The notes: generated by a model from the sequence alone, not told the origin. DNA of 42,492 bases from Endomicrobiaceae bacterium (GCA_028711215.1 JAQTSO010000012.1:1-42492); one strand, 5' to 3'; shown: positions 1 through 9,648, numbered from the stretch's first letter. Made by a program: numbers and translations.

Positions 1-475
1 AAACTTTTATTTTTTTTGATAAAAATTTCGGGTAAGTATCTGTTGTCATAATTGCTTCAACTGCTCTTTTTTCATTTTTATCTTTTAATATTTTTACTAA
101 TTTAGGAAGTGCATCCGTCATTTTTTTTACAGGCAAAAACTGACCTATAACTCCGGTTGAAGCAACCAAAACGGATTTATCAGATATATTAAGATTTTTT
201 GCAACTTCACTAGCAACAATCTCTGCATCTTTTTGTCCCTTTTGTCCGGTACAGGCATTTGCACAACCTGAATTTACAACTACTGCCTGAAAAGATTTAT
301 ATTTTTTAAGTCTTTCAATATCAATTAAAACAGGAGCAGCTTTTACTAAACTGAAGGTAAACATACCTGCTACAGTCGCAGGTGAATCAGAATAAAATAT
401 CGCTAAATCTTTTTTACTGCTTTTTTTTGCAATTCCGCTATGTAATCCGTTAGAATAAAAACCTTTTGGAAGCAT
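1..475 (-). CDS. argJ: ArgJ, ornithine acetyltransferase / N-acetylglutamate synthase, N-terminal part (cut by window edge)
   Basis: The first 158 codons of ArgJ are present and the rest lies beyond base 1. ArgJ moves the acetyl group from N-acetylornithine to glutamate in the cyclic arginine pathway. The visible part carries family blocks: PKGFYSNGLHSGI near the N terminus, then VKAAPVLIDIE, VVVNSGCANACTG, LVASTGVIGQ and finally AIMTTDT just before the edge. The self-cleavage site of the precursor would be further on and cannot be seen. The ATG at 475 overlaps the argC stop by one base (TAATG), so the two genes are translationally coupled. Whether the protein is mono- or bifunctional cannot be told from this fragment. 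Confidence 0.93.
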   Translation of the reverse strand, partial: MLPKGFYSNGLHSGIAKKSSKKDLAIFYSDSPATVAGMFTFSLVKAAPVLIDIERLKKYKSFQAVVVNSGCANACTGQKGQKDAEIVASEVAKNLNISDKSVLVASTGVIGQFLPVKKMTDALPKLVKILKDKNEKRAVEAIMTTDTYPKFLSKKIKV

Positions 476-1506
476 TACTTTATCTCCTTGAGACCTGTTG
501 TTTCGTCTAAGCCAAACATAATATTCATATTTTGGACTGCCTGACCTGATGCACCTTTTACTAAATTATCTATAGCTGAAACTATGATTAATTTGTTTGT
601 TCTTGTATCAACACTTAATCCTATTTCACAAAAATTTGTATTTACCACTTTATTGATATTAGGCAAAACATTTTCATCCAAAATTTTTATGAATCCTTTA
701 TCTTTATAAAAATTCTTATATATTTCTATAATTTCCGGCGTAGTTATTTTTTTAGATAAGTTCGTATATATTACCGAGAGCATTCCTCGTTCAACAGGAA
801 GAACATGCGGAGTAAAAGTGACAATCGTCTTTTGACTGAACAAATGAGAAATTTCCTGTTCAATTTCAGGGATGTGCCTGTGTTTACCTGCTATGTTATA
901 AGCCCTTGTATTTGGATGTTCTTCATTAAAATATTTTTCAACTGCTTTCCTTCCTGCACCTGATATTCCGCTTTTGGAATCAATGATTATATCGCTGTTG
1001 GTTATAAATCCGTTTTTTACGGCAGGAGCAATTCCAAGCAATATCGTCGTAGGATAACATCCCGGATTTGCAATAAGTTTAGCTGATTTTATTTCATCAT
1101 AATACAATTCTGATAAACCGTAGACGGCATCTTTTATAAAATCTTTGCCTGTATGATTTACTTTATACCATTTCTCATAAGTATTTGAATCTTTTAACCT
1201 GAAATCTGCCGATAAATCTATCACTTTTTTACCTGCACTTAATAATTTTGGAACTACTTCAAAAGCAACTGCATGCGGTAATGCCAAAAATACAACATCG
1301 GTATTTTCTTTAATTCTTTCAACATTCAACGGCTCGCATTTAATATTTAAATTTGCATATTTAGGATATATATCAGCCAATAACCTTTCAGGCGAAGTTT
1401 CTCTGCCCGCAAGTATGCTTAATTTTGCTTTATTGTGTTTTGACAAAATCCTTAAAAGTTCTTCACCTGTATAGCCTGTTATACCTACAATACCAACCTT
1501 TATCAT
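475..1506 (-). CDS. argC: N-acetyl-gamma-glutamyl-phosphate reductase
   Basis: ArgC reduces N-acetylglutamyl phosphate to the semialdehyde with NADPH in cytoplasmic arginine synthesis. The 343-residue length is normal for the family. The N terminus has the dinucleotide-binding loop [13 protein letters not shown] (about residues 5-17). The catalytic cysteine is C150 in the block [10 protein letters not shown], and the active-site histidine block HRHIPEI lies at about 209-215. The ATG at 1506 follows a GAGGAA ribosome-binding site. It is the upstream partner of argJ, so the operon reads argC-argJ on this strand. No other arginine gene is visible. Confidence 0.97.
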   Translation of the reverse strand: MIKVGIVGITGYTGEELLRILSKHNKAKLSILAGRETSPERLLADIYPKYANLNIKCEPLNVERIKENTDVVFLALPHAVAFEVVPKLLSAGKKVIDLSADFRLKDSNTYEKWYKVNHTGKDFIKDAVYGLSELYYDEIKSAKLIANPGCYPTTILLGIAPAVKNGFITNSDIIIDSKSGISGAGRKAVEKYFNEEHPNTRAYNIAGKHRHIPEIEQEISHLFSQKTIVTFTPHVLPVERGMLSVIYTNLSKKITTPEIIEIYKNFYKDKGFIKILDENVLPNINKVVNTNFCEIGLSVDTRTNKLIIVSAIDNLVKGASGQAVQNMNIMFGLDETTGLKEIK

Positions 1507-1537
1507 TTTTTCCTCTTAAAAAATACGTTTAATATAA

Positions 1538-2134
1538 CTAAAGTAAAAACTTATATCCTAAAGACACTAAAATCGTTGAAAATTTAACATCGCCAGACAA
1601 GCCATAACTGCTTTCAAATTTTGCATTATTGTTGACATAAGATGCTTCAAGCACGTACGGACCGTATTCAAAACCGCATGAAGCAAGCCAGCATAATCCG
1701 CCAGTCATTTTTTCGGTGCCAGAATATATATCATAAGAAAAAACTGTAAAATAATTTACAAGCCCCTATCCCGCTCCTGCGCTTATGTAAAAATTAAACT
1801 CTTTATAGCTGTTAAGAGGAATTACTTGTTTTGCCAATATGTAATAGTTAAGCATCGCAAAATTTTCTTCAAGCGTACGCATACATACGTTTGCATTCAA
1901 ACCCATACCTACGGCTGTATAATTTTTGAAATAATAAAAATAATCCATTTTTAACGCAAAACCGTCACCATTTGTTTCAGAATCATTATATTCTTCATAA
2001 TTAAACTTAATATCGGAAGACATTGATAAGATTTTGCCTAGTTTAAAAGATACTTCGTTTGCTCCTTTTAATGGTTGTGCCATAACAGGAGAAACAACAA
2101 ACAAGCAAATTAAAAACAACAGGTATTTTTTCAT
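1538..2134 (-). pseudogene. Small outer-membrane beta-barrel protein gene interrupted by an in-frame TAG
   Basis: The reading frame opens with a clear signal peptide (MKKYLLFLICLFVV..., likely cut after VMA) and continues with alternating polar/hydrophobic strands rich in aromatic residues, typical of a small outer-membrane barrel. It meets a TAG at 1766-1768 after 122 residues. The same frame then stays open for another 75 codons to a second TAG at 1538-1540, and the downstream part has the same barrel-like pattern, ending in a YKFLL strand. The break falls in the context GAG-stop-GLVNY, where one base change from a tyrosine codon would explain it. A possible promoter is TTGCAA (2265-2270) with TAGAAT (2241-2246), 18 bases apart. 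I call it a recent nonsense pseudogene; suppression of the stop or a sequencing error remain possible. No specific family was recognised. Confidence 0.7.
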
Positions 2135-2283
2135 ATATATCCCTCAATTTTTTACAAAACTTTATTCTTTATATACTGCCAACAAAAAAACATAATTGAC
2201 AAATATTTGACATTTTTACTGTCATACTTGCCACTCTTGTATTCTATCTTATATCGGCTACATTTTGCAAATAAAAAACCGAC

Positions 2284-4071
2284 TTAGATATCTAGTTTTT
2301 TGAGGATATTAAATGCTTTGTTGTAGAAGTTTTTGAAGTCTGTTGTATCCATATTTTGTGATTGTGAATATAAATAAACTGAACATTCTTCTAAAATATT
2401 TTCTATTTCTTTGATAAGTTCAGTATCTATATTTCTTTCCTGTAAATCCAACTTGATTGTATATGTTGTAAGTCCGTCAGCTGATTCACCGAGTACAGAA
2501 GCAAAATATTCAAGCATACCCTTGTACATTAATGAATAAAAATCTTTGGCTGTTTTTACTCTTTTTGCTTTTTGGAAATACTTTTTTGAACGACTGTATG
2601 CTTTTTTATTTTTTAATTTTTGTTGGTCTTTATTAATATACTCTTTATATTTAAAAAACAGTTTAATTAATATATAAAAACCCAATAATACAGCAACAAC
2701 TATCCAAACTGTTGTTTTTTGTAAAAAAGCATAAAGTTTAAATATAAAAGATAAATCTACATTTTGCGGTATTTGTGGTGTTTGCATATTTTGAACAGTT
2801 TGAGTATTTGCAATTATTTCATTTTGACTACTATCTTTTTTAATTGTTCCTTCAGCTATATTAATTTTAATTCTTTTTTCAGGCAGACTTTTTGTTTGTT
2901 TTGTTGCCATATCAAAATATTTTATCGGCAAAATTTTTATTTCACCAATGCCTTTTTCTAACGGCATTATAAGTGTTGAAAACTCTTTGCCTGTTTCTTC
3001 TTCACCATTTTTTAATATTTTTTCTGACGTTTCATATTTTTTCAAATTATCAGATAAAACAATCTGAGGTTCTTTAATTGTTTTAACATTGCCACTGCCG
3101 GTAATTGTAATTTTTAAATCAAAAGGTTCATCAACTCTTTTTTGTTTTTTATCAATATCTGCCGATATATCAAATTTGCCGACTAAATCAATATTATCAG
3201 GAACTCTTAAAACTTTTATTTTTATTTCTTCAGTTACAAGGTCTACATTTCTGGCACTTTTAAAAAAACTTGCAAAAAAATCATCCTGCATTTTATTGAA
3301 ATCTTCTATTGAAACCTGTACCGTGGCTTTGCCTATTGTTATGGCACCTTCTTTTTGCGGAAATAATTCCGTTGAAACTTCACTTACAACATAATCTCTT
3401 CCTTTGATTTGTGTTCTGTAGTTTCTTTGTGTTGTTTTGCCGTTAAAAAATCCGGCAAAGTCCGGACCGCGATAATTAGGATTTGATAATATATTTACAG
3501 ATGTAAAAAATGAAAATGTATAAATTATTTTTTCATTGACGTATGCTGTTTGTTTATCTGTTTTTGCATCAACGAAAACAGCTTTTGAAGTATCATAATT
3601 GTAAATCTGCTTTGAACTGTTTTGTTGATTTTGTCCTACCGTATTATTTTGTATATCAGCATTATCAATTGAACTGACCGTTTGTGCTTTTTCAACTGTG
3701 ATATCTATAGAACTTGTTTGATATTTTTGACCCTGATAATCTAATGCAAATGCAGGTATTGTAAATGTACCAATTTTTTTAGGACCTAAAGTGTAAACAT
3801 AATAAACCGTATTTTTTACTTTACCGTTTATAATTGAAATGCTTTTGGACTGTGAAGTTGAAAAAATATTGAAATCATTTAACTGCGGGACAGCATAATC
3901 GGGTAATGATTTTGAATCTGCAGTTAATGAAACTGTAAGCTGGATAGTTTCGTTTAGAGGAACTGTTGTCCGATTAACACTTGCATCCATTTGCAAATTA
4001 TCTGCTGTTACATAAACTGAACTACATAAAAAAATTATTAATGTTAATATGTACTTATTAATTTTTACCAT
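2284..4071 (-). CDS. batD: BatD-like aerotolerance protein
   Basis: This 595-residue protein has an N-terminal signal peptide and a long periplasmic part made of beta-sandwich repeats, starting with the typical BatD opening (ASVNRTTVPLNETIQLTV, then the FNIFSTSQSKS and YYVYTLGPKKIGTFTIPAF blocks). A single membrane helix lies at about residues 453-475 (TTVWIVVAVLLGFYILIKLFF), followed by a basic cytoplasmic tail. BatD is a conserved partner of the vWA proteins BatA/BatB and of MoxR; the biochemical role is not established, though loss affects oxidative or envelope stress in other bacteria. The ATG overlaps the stop of the preceding TPR gene by 7 bases (ATGGTAA). It is the last gene of the operon. 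Confidence 0.88.
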   Translation of the reverse strand: MVKINKYILTLIIFLCSSVYVTADNLQMDASVNRTTVPLNETIQLTVSLTADSKSLPDYAVPQLNDFNIFSTSQSKSISIINGKVKNTVYYVYTLGPKKIGTFTIPAFALDYQGQKYQTSSIDITVEKAQTVSSIDNADIQNNTVGQNQQNSSKQIYNYDTSKAVFVDAKTDKQTAYVNEKIIYTFSFFTSVNILSNPNYRGPDFAGFFNGKTTQRNYRTQIKGRDYVVSEVSTELFPQKEGAITIGKATVQVSIEDFNKMQDDFFASFFKSARNVDLVTEEIKIKVLRVPDNIDLVGKFDISADIDKKQKRVDEPFDLKITITGSGNVKTIKEPQIVLSDNLKKYETSEKILKNGEEETGKEFSTLIMPLEKGIGEIKILPIKYFDMATKQTKSLPEKRIKINIAEGTIKKDSSQNEIIANTQTVQNMQTPQIPQNVDLSFIFKLYAFLQKTTVWIVVAVLLGFYILIKLFFKYKEYINKDQQKLKNKKAYSRSKKYFQKAKRVKTAKDFYSLMYKGMLEYFASVLGESADGLTTYTIKLDLQERNIDTELIKEIENILEECSVYLYSQSQNMDTTDFKNFYNKAFNILKKLDI

Positions 4072-4724
4072 GGTTTACTGTTCCTTTTATTACTGACTGC
4101 GGTTGCATTTTGTTGTTTGTTTTGATTTTGTTTATCCTGTTTATCAAAATAATCTAATAAATATTGGTCTTTTTTCTGCTCTTGTTTATCTTTTTTATCC
4201 TGTTCTTTTTGCTGTTCCTGCTGTTTTTGGTCTTTATCGTCTTTATTTTTATTTTTGTTTTTGTCCTTGTTATCCTTGTTGTCTTTCTTATTATCTTTAT
4301 TCTTATTTTTATCACTCTGTAAAAACTCTATATTATGCTTTGCCTGAACATCTTTACTGTTTAATTTTAAGGACGATTTATAATACTGTAATGATAAATC
4401 ATTATCGCCTTTTCTATATGCACAATTTCCCATATTATACAATATAGCACTCTTGAAATTTATATCCTGTGTATTATTTAAAGCCGTATCATAACTTTCC
4501 AATGCTTTATCAAAATCTCCTGCTTTATAGTAAGCTGAGGCTAAATTATAATTTATCATAGGATCTGTCGGTTTTTTAACTTGTGCCTTTTGGAAGTTTT
4601 CAATTGCACCTTTAAAATCCTTCTTTTCATATAATTTAGAACCTCTGTTCATATCTTCACCTGCATATGAGACAGTAAAAAAACTTAACATTAATAATGA
4701 TACTGCTATTACTTTCTTATTCAT
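4065..4724 (-). CDS. batC: BatC-like TPR protein with a charged low-complexity tail
   Basis: The protein is 219 residues, with a signal peptide ending near SYAGED. About three TPR units follow at residues 24-130 (for example GSKLYEKKDFKGAIENFQKA and YNLASAYYKAGDFDKALESY). The last 80 or so residues are almost wholly K, D, N, Q and E, a feature commonly seen in BatC/BatE-type proteins. It is probably periplasmic and would scaffold the BatA/BatB/BatD complex. It starts 26 bases after batB and overlaps batD. The low-complexity tail may be an unreliable region for homology searches. Confidence 0.82.
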   Translation of the reverse strand: MNKKVIAVSLLMLSFFTVSYAGEDMNRGSKLYEKKDFKGAIENFQKAQVKKPTDPMINYNLASAYYKAGDFDKALESYDTALNNTQDINFKSAILYNMGNCAYRKGDNDLSLQYYKSSLKLNSKDVQAKHNIEFLQSDKNKNKDNKKDNKDNKDKNKNKNKDDKDQKQQEQQKEQDKKDKQEQKKDQYLLDYFDKQDKQNQNKQQNATAVSNKRNSKPW

Positions 4725-4750
4725 AAAATTTCCATATTCCTGCTGTTTCG

Positions 4751-5752
4751 TTAATCATTTTTATTTTTTGAAACAGGTAAAAAAAGAAAAATAATTAACA
4801 ATACAACAGCTGCCGATAACGGATAATAAAATCTATCCTCTAAATTATTAAAAATATTTCCGGTCCCTTCCCGTTTATCCAGTTTATTAAGTCGTGTTGC
4901 AAGACCGGCAACCGTCGGATTCTGGTTTAAATTATAATATTTACCGCCTGTTGCAGTTGCAATATATTCCAATGTGTTGTCGTCTAATTTTGTTATAACC
5001 GTTTTTCCTTTTTCATCTTTCAAATATTCTTTAAATTCCCCTTTTTCATCATAAGTCGGAATAGGTTCCCCTTTTTGAGTACCTATGCCGACACAAAATA
5101 TTGTTGTTTTACTTTCGGTCGCAATTTTAATTGATTCTTTCAAATCACCGTCAAAGCTTTCTCCGTCGGTAATAATTACAACTGCTTTTGTATTTGTCGG
5201 GATTTTTTCCAAACTTGTACAGGCAAGTTTTATAGGTTCGGCAAGATTTGTTCCCGCAAACGGAACCGTGTCGGTATCCAAAAGAGATAGAAACATTTCA
5301 AATACTTTTATATCTGATGTTAACGGACATTGCCAGTAAGCCTCACCGGCAAAAGCTATAAGCCCGACTCTTTGCCCTTTTAGTTGTTCTGTTAAATCTT
5401 TGAAAACCATTTTAGCTCTGGTTAATCTGTCCGGCTTTAAATCCTGAGCCAACATGCTTTTTGAAACATCAATAGCAATAACAATATCACTGGATAATGA
5501 TTTGGCTTCAATCTGTTTTAGCCCCCATTTTGGTCTTGCTATTGCAACTGCTATAAAAAATAATGCCAAAATAAAACAAATGTTTTTTATGACTTCTTTT
5601 GTAAAATTTATATTTATAAGATTTTCCCAAAGAGAATTATTTGCGAAATTATTTATATTTCTTTTAGAAATTTTATAAGAAATAAAGTATATTACCGCTA
5701 CGGCAATTATAACGACAGATAAATAAAGTAATGATGCAAAATTTTCAAACAT
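4751..5752 (-). CDS. batB: BatB-like vWA-domain membrane protein
   Basis: Two N-terminal membrane helices (about residues 8-27 and 55-72) are followed by the IARPKWG motif usual before Bat vWA domains. The von Willebrand A domain has an intact MIDAS metal site: DVSKS at 95-99 and the downstream ITDGE. A C-terminal helix (YYPLSAAVVLLIIFLFLPV) anchors the other end. The vWA domain should face the periplasm and bind a partner through a divalent ion. Its start codon directly abuts the batA stop. An insertion with EKGEFKEYLKDEKGKTVITKL between strands matches the BatB rather than the BatA subtype. Confidence 0.9.
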   Translation of the reverse strand: MFENFASLLYLSVVIIAVAVIYFISYKISKRNINNFANNSLWENLININFTKEVIKNICFILALFFIAVAIARPKWGLKQIEAKSLSSDIVIAIDVSKSMLAQDLKPDRLTRAKMVFKDLTEQLKGQRVGLIAFAGEAYWQCPLTSDIKVFEMFLSLLDTDTVPFAGTNLAEPIKLACTSLEKIPTNTKAVVIITDGESFDGDLKESIKIATESKTTIFCVGIGTQKGEPIPTYDEKGEFKEYLKDEKGKTVITKLDDNTLEYIATATGGKYYNLNQNPTVAGLATRLNKLDKREGTGNIFNNLEDRFYYPLSAAVVLLIIFLFLPVSKNKND

Positions 5753-6736
5753 TTACGGCAACCTCTTAAAAAAAGTATGTTTTAAAATAAAACCAATAAT
5801 TAAAAACCAGAAAGCAGGTATTAAAAATTTTAAATATTGTTCATTATAATTTACAGATTTTGTATATTCCGTTTTTGTTTTTTCAAGTTGGTCAATACTT
5901 GAAAAAGCATCAGCCAAATCTCTTGATGTTTTTGCCTGAAAATATTCGCCGTCTGTTTTTTTTGCAATTTCCATTAATAAACCTTCATTAAGGTCATCCG
6001 GAGCTTTTACTTTTTTTGTGCCGAAAAACATATCCTGTACTTCATAAAAATCGTTACTGCTACCGATACCGACCGTATATATTTTTATTTTATTATCTTT
6101 TGCAAGCTGCGAGGCAACCATAGGATCAATTTCACCTGTATTGTTATTACCGTCGGTAAGTAAAACCAGAATTTTACTTTTGCCTTCAATTTTTGAAAGC
6201 CTGTTGACAGCAGTTGCTATTGCAGTGCCTATCGCTGTACCGTCGGCTTTTGTTATGGATGTATTTATCGTGTCAATAAAATTTACTAATGCATCTTTAT
6301 CCAATGTCAGCGGACACTGCGTAAAAGCAATACTGCTGAAAACAACTATTCCGATTCTGTCATTTATTCTTTTGAGTACAAATTCTTTTGCTCTTTGTTT
6401 TTCTGAATCTATTCTTGAAACATTAACAGTCTGGTCTATTGCATTCATGCTTGTTGAAGTATCCATAACAAGCATTATATCTATACCTTCTGCAAAAAAA
6501 GTTTCGTATTTTGAAGAGCTCTGTGGCCTTGCAAGTGCAAATATAGCAAGACATAATCCTATAACAATAAATAAATGCGGAATAAATAATAATTTTACTC
6601 TCAATCCATTTAAATTATTAAAGTAAGCGGTTGATGAAAATTTCATAGAAATCTTTTTGTAGTATTTTCCTTTTAAGAAAATACCTGCCAAAATAATCGG
6701 AATCAGCGATAATAAATATATGTATAAAAATCTCAT
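5753..6736 (-). CDS. batA: BatA-like vWA-domain membrane protein
   Basis: The 327-residue protein has the same layout as its neighbour: two N-terminal helices, a FALARPQ motif, a vWA domain with DTSTS at residues 92-96 and LTDGNNN as further MIDAS elements, and a C-terminal helix (FLIPAFWFLIIGFIL). Its start overlaps the preceding gene by 4 bases (ATGA type), so it is tightly coupled. BatA and BatB are usually found as this tandem pair and are thought to form an inner-membrane complex acted on by MoxR. Sequence between the MIDAS strands has diverged enough that this is an old duplication. Confidence 0.9.
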   Translation of the reverse strand: MRFLYIYLLSLIPIILAGIFLKGKYYKKISMKFSSTAYFNNLNGLRVKLLFIPHLFIVIGLCLAIFALARPQSSSKYETFFAEGIDIMLVMDTSTSMNAIDQTVNVSRIDSEKQRAKEFVLKRINDRIGIVVFSSIAFTQCPLTLDKDALVNFIDTINTSITKADGTAIGTAIATAVNRLSKIEGKSKILVLLTDGNNNTGEIDPMVASQLAKDNKIKIYTVGIGSSNDFYEVQDMFFGTKKVKAPDDLNEGLLMEIAKKTDGEYFQAKTSRDLADAFSSIDQLEKTKTEYTKSVNYNEQYLKFLIPAFWFLIIGFILKHTFFKRLP

Positions 6737-7599
6737 ATTCTGTTTATAAACTCTTTTGCTTTTTGATAATCTTCATCAATATTTTCTTGAGTCGGTATAA
6801 CCTTTGCAAATTTAACAAAATCACAATTACCCAGATATTCTTTAAGTTGTCTGTTAAAATCAGACGGAGCTTTTTCTTTTAATAATAAATAAAATTCACT
6901 TGTTGTTTTTTCCATACCTTCAATATTGTAAACTCTTGAAACATAAAATCTCAAAATGTCGGATAATTTGTCGTAATATTCTTTTATCTGCCCTTTTTCT
7001 ATAAGTCCGAGCGTTTTTAAGTTTTCAAGCTGTGATAACGCATATTCTTTCGGAGGTATGCTTCTGATAAATTCTTCCTGAGTTATTTTTTTAGTTTTCT
7101 TTTTAAAATATCTGTATATAAAATAGGTTAATATTAAAATCGCCAAAACTATAAGAATAATTTTCAAATACCACAATATACCATGTCCGAATTTAAAGAT
7201 ACCTTTGATATCATAAATATCCTGACTTGGTTTTTTCGGATCAAGAACACTTTTAATTTCTACAGGTAACGCTTTTGTTTTTACAAATTTCAAATCACCG
7301 TTAACCGTATACGGGATATCTGCAGACAACAATTCAACTTTACCTGCTTTATAGGCTGAGACTATAAAATTAATTTCACCGTTTTGCCCCTGTTGTATAT
7401 CCAATAATTCAAAATCTCCGAAATTCAGTGAATTTAATTTATCTTCTTCTAAGTTATCTATTGTTAATCCGTCTGCTTTGATTTTTAAAGTTGCTTTATC
7501 ACCGACGGTCAAATCTGTCTGAGGCTCAAAACTTTGCTCAAAAGCAAATATATTTGTTGTTATTATTAAAAGTGATAGTAATACTATTATTTTTTTCAT
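6733..7599 (-). CDS. Membrane protein of the Bat operon (signal peptide, periplasmic beta domain, one helix, cytoplasmic tail)
   Basis: The protein is 288 residues. It has a signal peptide (cut near IFA), then a periplasmic domain of about 110 residues with a beta-sandwich look (PQTDLTVGDKATLKIKADGL). A single strong membrane helix at about 145-164 (YLKIILIVLAILILTYFIY) and a cytoplasmic helical tail rich in K and E follow. A protein of this type usually sits between DUF58 and BatA in such operons and resembles the DUF4381-like group. It overlaps batA by 4 bases and starts 17 bases after the DUF58 gene. The function is unknown; the topology suggests it links cytoplasmic MoxR/DUF58 to periplasmic BatD. 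Confidence 0.75.
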   Translation of the reverse strand: MKKIIVLLSLLIITTNIFAFEQSFEPQTDLTVGDKATLKIKADGLTIDNLEEDKLNSLNFGDFELLDIQQGQNGEINFIVSAYKAGKVELLSADIPYTVNGDLKFVKTKALPVEIKSVLDPKKPSQDIYDIKGIFKFGHGILWYLKIILIVLAILILTYFIYRYFKKKTKKITQEEFIRSIPPKEYALSQLENLKTLGLIEKGQIKEYYDKLSDILRFYVSRVYNIEGMEKTTSEFYLLLKEKAPSDFNRQLKEYLGNCDFVKFAKVIPTQENIDEDYQKAKEFINRI

Positions 7600-7616
7600 T
7601 TTTTAGTTATTCTTCA

Positions 7617-8504
7617 TTAGTATTTCTTTAAGACTTTGGTTTCTCTTGCCTTAAAAAATTTAATCAGCTCCGATATATACGGTTTATCGGTAAATATATC
7701 TATTACATCTAACTTTGCGGATTTAAAAATTTCATCCAAATAATCAGTGTGTTTTTTTAAGTTCTTATAATATTCCCGTTGTACTTCTTTAGATGTAAAA
7801 TCAATATTTATTAATTTGCCTGTTTCTGTATCCTGCAACATAAACATTCCTTTTTTAGGTATCATTTGTTCTTTTGGGTCTGATATTTTAATGCAAACAA
7901 GGTCATGTTTATTTGCAGTTGCTTTCAATATCTGGTCAAAATTTTTATCCTGAAAATCTGATATTAAAAATACAAGTGCTTTTCTTTTGCATAATTTATT
8001 AAAATATCTTAAAGCATTTTCAATATTTGTTTGTTTATTTTGAGGTTTATAACTTAAAATTATATCTATAAGTTTTAATATATGTTTTCTGTTTTTTTTA
8101 GGCGGAATATATTGCTCAATAATATCGGTAAATGTAAGAAGCCCTGCTTTATCATTATTTTTTAGAGCAGAAAATGCCAAGACTGCAGTGAGTTCTGCAA
8201 TTAATTCATTTTTAGTTATATTTGTACTGCCGAACTGACCGGAAGCGCTTAAATCTACAATAAAGATTACAGTTTGTTCTCTTTCTTCATCATATTTTTT
8301 AATATATGCTTTATTTTTCCTTGCTGTTACGCTCCATGATATTCTTCTGACATCATCACCGGGAACATATTCTCTTACTTCACTAAATTCAAGTCCCTGT
8401 CCTTTAAAAACGCTGTGATACTTGCCGGAAAAAACATCATCCACAAGTTTTTTTGATCTGAGTTCTATTTTTTTAATTTTTGATAAAATTTCTGATTTTA
8501 ACAT
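7617..8504 (-). CDS. DUF58 protein (vWA-like partner of MoxR)
   Basis: The DUF58 core is clear: KGQGLEFSEVREYVPGDDVRRI at about residues 34-55, then ISWSVTARKNKAYIKKY, then a vWA-like fold opening with DLSASGQFG (84-92), which retains a DxSxS site. DUF58 proteins are cytoplasmic partners encoded next to MoxR ATPases. I placed the start at the ATG at 8504 because the family normally begins MLxxEILxKIKKIEL. An upstream in-frame TTG at 8561 would add 19 residues with no similarity to the family. The chosen ATG has no strong Shine-Dalgarno, so translation may depend on coupling or on the hairpin upstream. Confidence 0.88.
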   Translation of the reverse strand: MLKSEILSKIKKIELRSKKLVDDVFSGKYHSVFKGQGLEFSEVREYVPGDDVRRISWSVTARKNKAYIKKYDEEREQTVIFIVDLSASGQFGSTNITKNELIAELTAVLAFSALKNNDKAGLLTFTDIIEQYIPPKKNRKHILKLIDIILSYKPQNKQTNIENALRYFNKLCKRKALVFLISDFQDKNFDQILKATANKHDLVCIKISDPKEQMIPKKGMFMLQDTETGKLINIDFTSKEVQREYYKNLKKHTDYLDEIFKSAKLDVIDIFTDKPYISELIKFFKARETKVLKKY

Positions 8505-8547
8505 AGTTTTTAAACACTGAAGTGGAGAAAGGTAAGAAGAATAGAAA

Positions 8548-8588
8548 TTTGGCAACTGCAATAAAATTATTTTATTTGTATAGCCAAA
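8548..8588 (-). other. Intercistronic hairpin between moxR and the DUF58 gene
   Basis: The outer arms are TTTGGC (8548-8553) and GCCAAA (8583-8588). Nested inside are AATAAAAT (8560-8567) and ATTTTATT (8569-8576). It lies in the 119-base gap between moxR and the DUF58 start and has no T-run directly after it, so it does not look like a terminator. It may stabilise or partition the operon mRNA. Confidence 0.35.
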
Positions 8589-8623
8589 CCCTTAAACTTC
8601 TTAACTTCTCTGCTTCTTTTAGT

Positions 8624-9619
8624 TTATGGGACTTCTACTCCGTCAAATACTTGTTTAACGATATCGTCACTTGTAAGACCTTGGGCATCTGCATCATAAG
8701 TTGTAAGAATTCTGTGCCTTAAAACATCATAACCTACATCTTTTATGTCCTCAGGAGTTACAAATCCTCTGCCTCTTAAGAAGGCAAGCGCTTTGCCTGC
8801 TAAATTAAGATTAATGGTTGCCCTTGGTGATGCTCCGAAAGCTATAAGATTTTTAAGTTCTTTTAAATTATACTTTTCCGGTTTTCTTGTTGCTAAAACA
8901 ATACTTACTATATAATTTTTAACTTTTTCATCAACATATATTTCATCTACAGCTTTTTTGGATTCTTCTAAATCCTGCAAAGTTAAAACGGGATTTGTTT
9001 CTATCTTTTGCCTTGATGAATATCGGTCTAAAATTGCTCTTTCTTCCTGCTCGCTTGGATAATCAAGTTTTAATTTAAGCATAAATCTGTCAACCTGGGC
9101 TTCCGCTAAAGGATAAGTTCCTTCCTGTTCAATCGGGTTTTGTGTTGCAAGCACAAGAAAAGGATTAGGCAGTTTATATGTTGTTTCCCCCAAAGTTACC
9201 TGCTTTTCCTGCATTGCTTCCAGAAATGCACTTTGAACTTTTGCCGGTGCCCTGTTAATTTCATCTGCAAGTATGAAATTTGAAAATATAGGTCCCTTTT
9301 TTACGGAAAAATCACATTGTTTTGAATCATATATTAATGTCCCGGTTAAATCAGAAGGAAGTAAATCCGGAGTAAACTGTATTCTCTTAAAATCACCTGA
9401 AACTGCTTTTGCAAGGGAATTAACTGCGAGTGTTTTCGCAAGCCCCGGAACACCTTCCAATAAAATATGCCCATCCGATAAAATACCTACTAACATTCTT
9501 TCAAGAATGTACCTTTGTCCGACGATAACTCTTGACACTTCACTAAGAAGCCCAATCATTGCCGAAGATTGTTGTTTTACTTTTTCATTTAAAGCTTTGA
9601 TATCAATGCTTTCAGCCAT
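8624..9619 (-). CDS. moxR: MoxR-family AAA+ ATPase
   Basis: This 331-residue cytoplasmic ATPase has Walker A GVPGLAKT at residues 56-63, Walker B FILADE at 115-120, the MoxR block INRAPAKVQSAFLEAMQE, sensor 1 within LATQNPIEQEGTYP (N161) and sensor 2 within GASPRATI. MoxR proteins act as chaperone-like ATPases on vWA-domain partners, here the DUF58, BatA and BatB products. The start was set at the ATG at 9619, which follows AGAGGTAATAAA. A longer frame from 9661 adds 14 non-conserved residues and crosses the inverted repeat. It is the first gene of the operon. Confidence 0.95.
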   Translation of the reverse strand: MAESIDIKALNEKVKQQSSAMIGLLSEVSRVIVGQRYILERMLVGILSDGHILLEGVPGLAKTLAVNSLAKAVSGDFKRIQFTPDLLPSDLTGTLIYDSKQCDFSVKKGPIFSNFILADEINRAPAKVQSAFLEAMQEKQVTLGETTYKLPNPFLVLATQNPIEQEGTYPLAEAQVDRFMLKLKLDYPSEQEERAILDRYSSRQKIETNPVLTLQDLEESKKAVDEIYVDEKVKNYIVSIVLATRKPEKYNLKELKNLIAFGASPRATINLNLAGKALAFLRGRGFVTPEDIKDVGYDVLRHRILTTYDADAQGLTSDDIVKQVFDGVEVP

Positions 9620-9648
9620 TTTATTACCTCTTTTTACATAAAAATATA

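Noticed and set aside
1766-1768. TAG as a recoded sense codon
   Set aside because: TAG ends other intact genes in the window, so the code appears standard.
8505-8561. Extended start (TTG) for the DUF58 protein
   Set aside because: The extra residues are not conserved in the family, which normally begins at the MLKSEIL-type segment.
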